Below, piece by piece: positions 61,071 to 64,000 of a DNA stretch of 64,000 bases (position 1 is its first letter; each line of letters opens with the position of its first letter). Below the pieces are notes generated by a model that saw nothing but the letters and a program-made list of their open reading frames with translations, did not search any database and was not told where the DNA came from. Source of the stretch: Anaeramoeba flamelloides (lineage: Eukaryota > Metamonada > Anaeramoebidae); NCBI GenBank assembly GCA_027625915.1, contig JANTQA010000057.1:3720001-3784000 (forward strand), given 5' to 3'. The translations under genes and the position numbers were made by a program.

Positions 61071-61627
61071 ATGAATGCTGAAGGTTGGAAACGAATTGAA
61101 TTAAAAGGTGATATTCCTAAAGAAGGCTGGGGACTCCGAGGTTGCCTACTCAACGACAAGTTTTATGTCTTCACTGGAAGGCAAATGGATTATTCAAGCA
61201 ATTTCGAGCTAAGGAGCATTGACGTCAAAACAGGCGACTGTGAGCAAATCGAATTAAACTTAAATCTCGATAGTCGCTACGTGTACTCAGTTTTTTCACA
61301 CAAAGACACAATTTATTTATTTGGAGGCAGCACAGAAGCAAATATCCTTAAGCACAATACTGTCACAAAAAAAACAGAGTTAGTCAACACAAATCTTCAA
61401 GAATGTTTTTTTGACGCAACAGTTATAAATTATAAAGAAAGTGTTTATATTTTTGGTGGCGCACAAACTCAAGGCGGTGGCTATACCAATAAAATCCACA
61501 AATTTAACTTTGAAAGTGATGAATGGGTTGAACTAGAAACACAAGGAGATCCTCCATCACCAAGAGTGTCAGCAATAATTGTCAAAGCTTGTAGATCAAA
61601 TATTGGAAAGCAAAATGGTTTTATTTG
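61071..61627 (+). CDS. Kelch-repeat protein, 5' exon
   Basis: ATG at 61071. Blades are visible: GWGLRGCLLNDKFYVFTGRQ (21-40), VYSVFSHKDTIYLFGGSTEA (71-90), FDATVINYKESVYIFGGAQT, with an intervening HKFNFESDEWVELETQGDPP strand. Kelch blades form a beta-propeller used in protein binding. Only about three blades are encoded before NGFIW and a TAA at 61629-61631; a propeller usually needs five to seven. The sequence ...TTTATTTG|GTAATT is a good 5' splice site, and the next expected residues in the repeat would be FGG, so the exon probably ends at 61627 and the gene continues. I found no following FGG exon before the window ends. If TAA is the true stop, the protein is 186 aa and incomplete as a propeller. 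Confidence 0.82.
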
Positions 61628-61789
61628 GTAATTTTTTTTTTATTTTAATCTTTGTACTTTTATTTCAATAAGAAACACACTTTATTTATTTGTTTGTTTT
61701 CTCGTTTTCACAAACAAAAGTTTTTGACGAAATTTAGATTTCAAATAATTAGACAATTCTTTTCACCATGGTTTTTGAAAATAGATTAA

Positions 61790-62231
61790 CTGTTGAGAGA
61801 AAAATGTTGGACACAGAAAAATGCTTGGACACCATTTTTAATTGGGAACATTAGTAAAATTGAAAATCAAATCCTATTGATAACTTGGTGAACTTTTATA
61901 TAAATCCAGGTTTAAATGTGTTAAAAGTTCATTAATATGTGGTGTGTGTAGAATACTCATTTGAATGGTTGATAACTAAAGTAGATCATGCTATTTTAAC
62001 AATAATCCAAGTTTTTCTAAAGTTTACTATTAATTCTGAAAATGGTAATTTTTAAACTTGCTTTAGATTATCAGAGATAAGATTTTGAAAAAGTAGAATT
62101 ACATTAATCGTTATTCTAATAAGTAGATTATTGTTATTTTCTTTAGTTATTTCACAAACGATAGAAATTAAAAATCATTTTCAGTAATGTTCCCAATTAA
62201 AAATGCTGTCCAACCATTTTTCTCTGAACAG
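61790..62231 (+). mobile_element. PIF/Harbinger-like MITE (family A, copy 3)
   Basis: 442-bp element flanked by TAA. The left terminal repeat is intact (CTGTTGAGAGAAAAATGTTG); the right one has lost about 15 bp (ends TTTTTCTCTGAACAG). Probably inside the kelch gene's first intron. Confidence 0.85.
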
Positions 62232-62289
62232 TAAAAAAACTTGTGTTAAAATTCCAAATGAAATAGTGGTATTTGAATTCTAAATGAGG

Positions 62290-62411
62290 AATAATTTTCA
62301 CTTCTTTTTCAATTTACTTTCTTATATAGAGACCAAAACTACAAATTACAACCTACTTCTTTTGGAAACTCCTTTTGTAAAAGAAAAATATGGAAAAGGA
62401 AGTGAAATTTT
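62290..62411. mobile_element. ~115-bp palindromic MITE (family D, copy 3)
   Basis: Ends ATTTTCACTTCTTTTTC and GAAAAGGAAGTGAAATTTTT. Confidence 0.6.
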
Positions 62412-62504
62412 TTTTTTTTATTTTGATATTTAAATAACGATTACTGTGTTTATTGTTTTAATTTGGAAAAAATCTCTTTGTTATAATCTTAGTTTGGAAT
62501 TTGG

Positions 62505-62660
62505 AAGAACGAAAAAAATGATCTTGTTACAAGTGATTTAAGATGATATCCATCGTCGTTCTTCAAACACCACAATATCCACTTAGAAGCAGAACAAGAT
62601 CATTATTTTGAGTCTGGAAGGGGATTCAAAACGAAGAATTATAAAAGGGGATTGTTGAAC
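62505..62660. other. G/C-richer island of unknown nature
   Basis: About 150 bases richer in G and C than the surroundings. ATGATCTTGTT (62519) and AACAAGATCAT (62592) are inverted copies about 60 bases apart. One plus-strand frame stays open for about 38 codons (SFFKHHNIHLEAEQDHYFES and on). It could be a small structured RNA, a short exon or a foldback repeat; I cannot tell which. Confidence 0.35.
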
Positions 62661-62814
62661 AAATAAATAATATGAGATGTTATTTATTTTTGGAACTCAG
62701 GATCTAACTTGTCAAAAAACAACAATAAAAAAACAAAACAAATTTAAACAAAAAAAAAACTAGTTTGGTATTTTTTTTTTGATCCTTTGAAAAACTTCAC
62801 ATCACTATCCTAAA

Positions 62815-63610
62815 AAAATTTTTTGAAAAAAAAATTAAATATTTGCTAATTTTTTACTTTTTGATAACCTCACTTATAATAAACACTATTGGTTTATAAA
62901 AGATCTTTAAACAAAAATTATTTTTTGAGATATTTTACAATTAAAGTTGGAAAATCCAATTTTCCAGGTTTTATTAATAAGATTTTTCAAATTTAATAGT
63001 AAAAAATTTGAATATTTTTTTTTTTTCACAGTTAAGAGGTTATAATCATATATTTTAAAAGTATTTTAAATTTAATAAATATCTTTCAATGGATAACCAG
63101 TTATTTTGACTATTAAAGAATTATTTATTTCAAAAAGTAAAAAAAATATTTGTTTTTTTAATTTTCGTTAGGTTTTTTATAATTTTTGAAAGAAACTGAA
63201 AATTTAAATAAATTTCGGGTTTATTCCAAAAAGTAAAAAAACCGCCGTTAGCTTTTCCAGAATTTAAAAGAATTGAGTAAAATCTCTTTTATTTTACTCT
63301 ATTCTTTTGAATTCTGGAAAACCGCCGTTAGCTTTTCTTGAGTTTTCTGTTTATTTGTGAAGTGTTCTAGGTTTTGTTTTACTTTTTGAAATAAACAGAA
63401 AATTTTAAGAAATTTTCGGTTTATTTTAAAAAGTAAAAAAAACTTAACGGAAATCTATTAGATTTAACAAATAAAACAGAAAACCTCAAGAAAACCTAGG
63501 CACTCTACGGCACTCTACGTACACTTTCGTTAGGTTTTCCAGTATTCAAAAGAATAGAGTAAAATAAAAGAGTTTTTAATGGATTCTTTTAAATTCTGGA
63601 AAACCTAGGA
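62815..63610 (-). repeat. Composite repeat F+E, copy 4
   Basis: F in reverse complement (62815-63125) runs into E (63130-63610). E here is the clearest copy: paired hairpins with CCAGAATTTAAAAGAATTGA / TCTTTTGAATTCTGGAAAAC arms and repeated GAGTTTTCTGTTTATTTGTG and CTAGGTTTTG units. Same order as at 21700-22500. Confidence 0.6.
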
Positions 63611-63800
63611 CACTCAATAATGACCCTCTCAATATTTATCATAAGTATTTTTTTTCTGAGTATTTTTAGATGATAAGAGTGTTTTCAAAACTATTAGTTA
63701 TAATCTATAAAAAAAATATCCTAAAGTTAAATTTAAAGAAAATTCATTGTTACATCCATTTAAAAATTATTACCCCTTAAAAATACCTTTTTTTTTTTAG

Positions 63801-64000
63801 ACTAGAGGCTTTTAAAAATCGTGGTTATACTGAAAACAACAATAAATATAACAGCCTCATGAATTTCAGAAGTTCTGTAATTTTGGTTCTATTGCGAATA
63901 AAGTCTATTATTAAAGATGAAAGGTTAAGGTACATAGTAGTTTTGTCTAACTTTTTTTTTCAATTTTATTTTTTCATACTCGTGATGTGCAAAAATGATT
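63801..64000 (+). CDS. Possible coding exon at the window edge
   Basis: A T-rich tract and TTTAG (63800) are followed by a frame without stops for about 66 codons to the window end (LEAFKNRGYTENNNKYNSL, then MNFRSSVILVLLRIKSIIKD). That length is unlikely by chance in such A+T-rich DNA. A GTTAAG at about 63924 could end the exon. It needs two bases from an earlier exon; the kelch exon end (TG) would make TGA, so a direct join to it is not possible. No family recognised. Confidence 0.3.

Noticed and set aside
1-64000. tRNA genes, CRISPR arrays, retrovirus-like or other virus-like elements
   Set aside because: No tRNA B-box with a cloverleaf, no regularly spaced repeats, and no reverse transcriptase, integrase or capsid-like frames were seen.

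Overview
The window is A+T-rich nuclear DNA of a unicellular eukaryote. Genes are sparse, have GT-AG introns, end in TAA or TGA (standard code), and encode proteins full of Gln, Asn, Ser and Lys/Glu runs. A U1 spliceosomal RNA gene is present. The glutamine runs and the lysine/glutamate linkers resemble those of free-living amoeboid protists. An anaeramoebid (Metamonada) or an amoebozoan would fit, but the assignment is a guess from style, not from a marker gene.

Genes in order: an NPL4-type ubiquitin-like protein (minus, 1.5-2.2 kb); U1 snRNA (minus, 5.05-5.21 kb); ribosomal protein uL11/RPL12 (minus, 6.4-7.2 kb, two exons); a WBP2-like GRAM protein (plus, 13.3-13.9 kb); a 385-aa protein with a basic N-terminal domain and an acidic tail (minus, 16.9-18.0 kb); UDP-glucose 6-dehydrogenase (minus, 23.6-25.1 kb); a possible small two-exon gene (plus, 26.15-26.41 kb); a dead Tc1-type transposase (minus, 28.8-29.9 kb); a coiled-coil protein (minus, 30.1-31.05 kb); a predicted three-exon, 866-aa winged-helix/polyQ regulator (plus, 36.6-45.66 kb); a 942-aa low-complexity protein with a predicted 49-nt intron (minus, 52.05-54.93 kb); and a kelch-repeat protein whose first exon is seen (plus, 61.07-61.63 kb). 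A second possible exon lies at the right edge. These genes do not form one pathway; they are housekeeping (ribosome, splicing, UDP-glucuronate supply), ubiquitin-related and regulatory genes in separate units.

The space between genes, and the large introns of the 866-aa gene, are filled with short non-autonomous DNA transposons and diverged repeats. I identify three ~450-bp elements with TAA duplications (PIF/Harbinger-like), two families with TA duplications (Tc1/mariner-like, ~200 and ~475 bp), a fresh-looking 371-bp foldback element, and several other inverted-repeat or dispersed families. The most unusual observation is a ~690-bp repeat that forms the upstream region of both the NPL4-like and the WBP2-like genes, in the same orientation relative to each. 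No retrovirus-like or other virus-like element was recognised. Repeat boundaries were found by eye; those without a stated target duplication are approximate.
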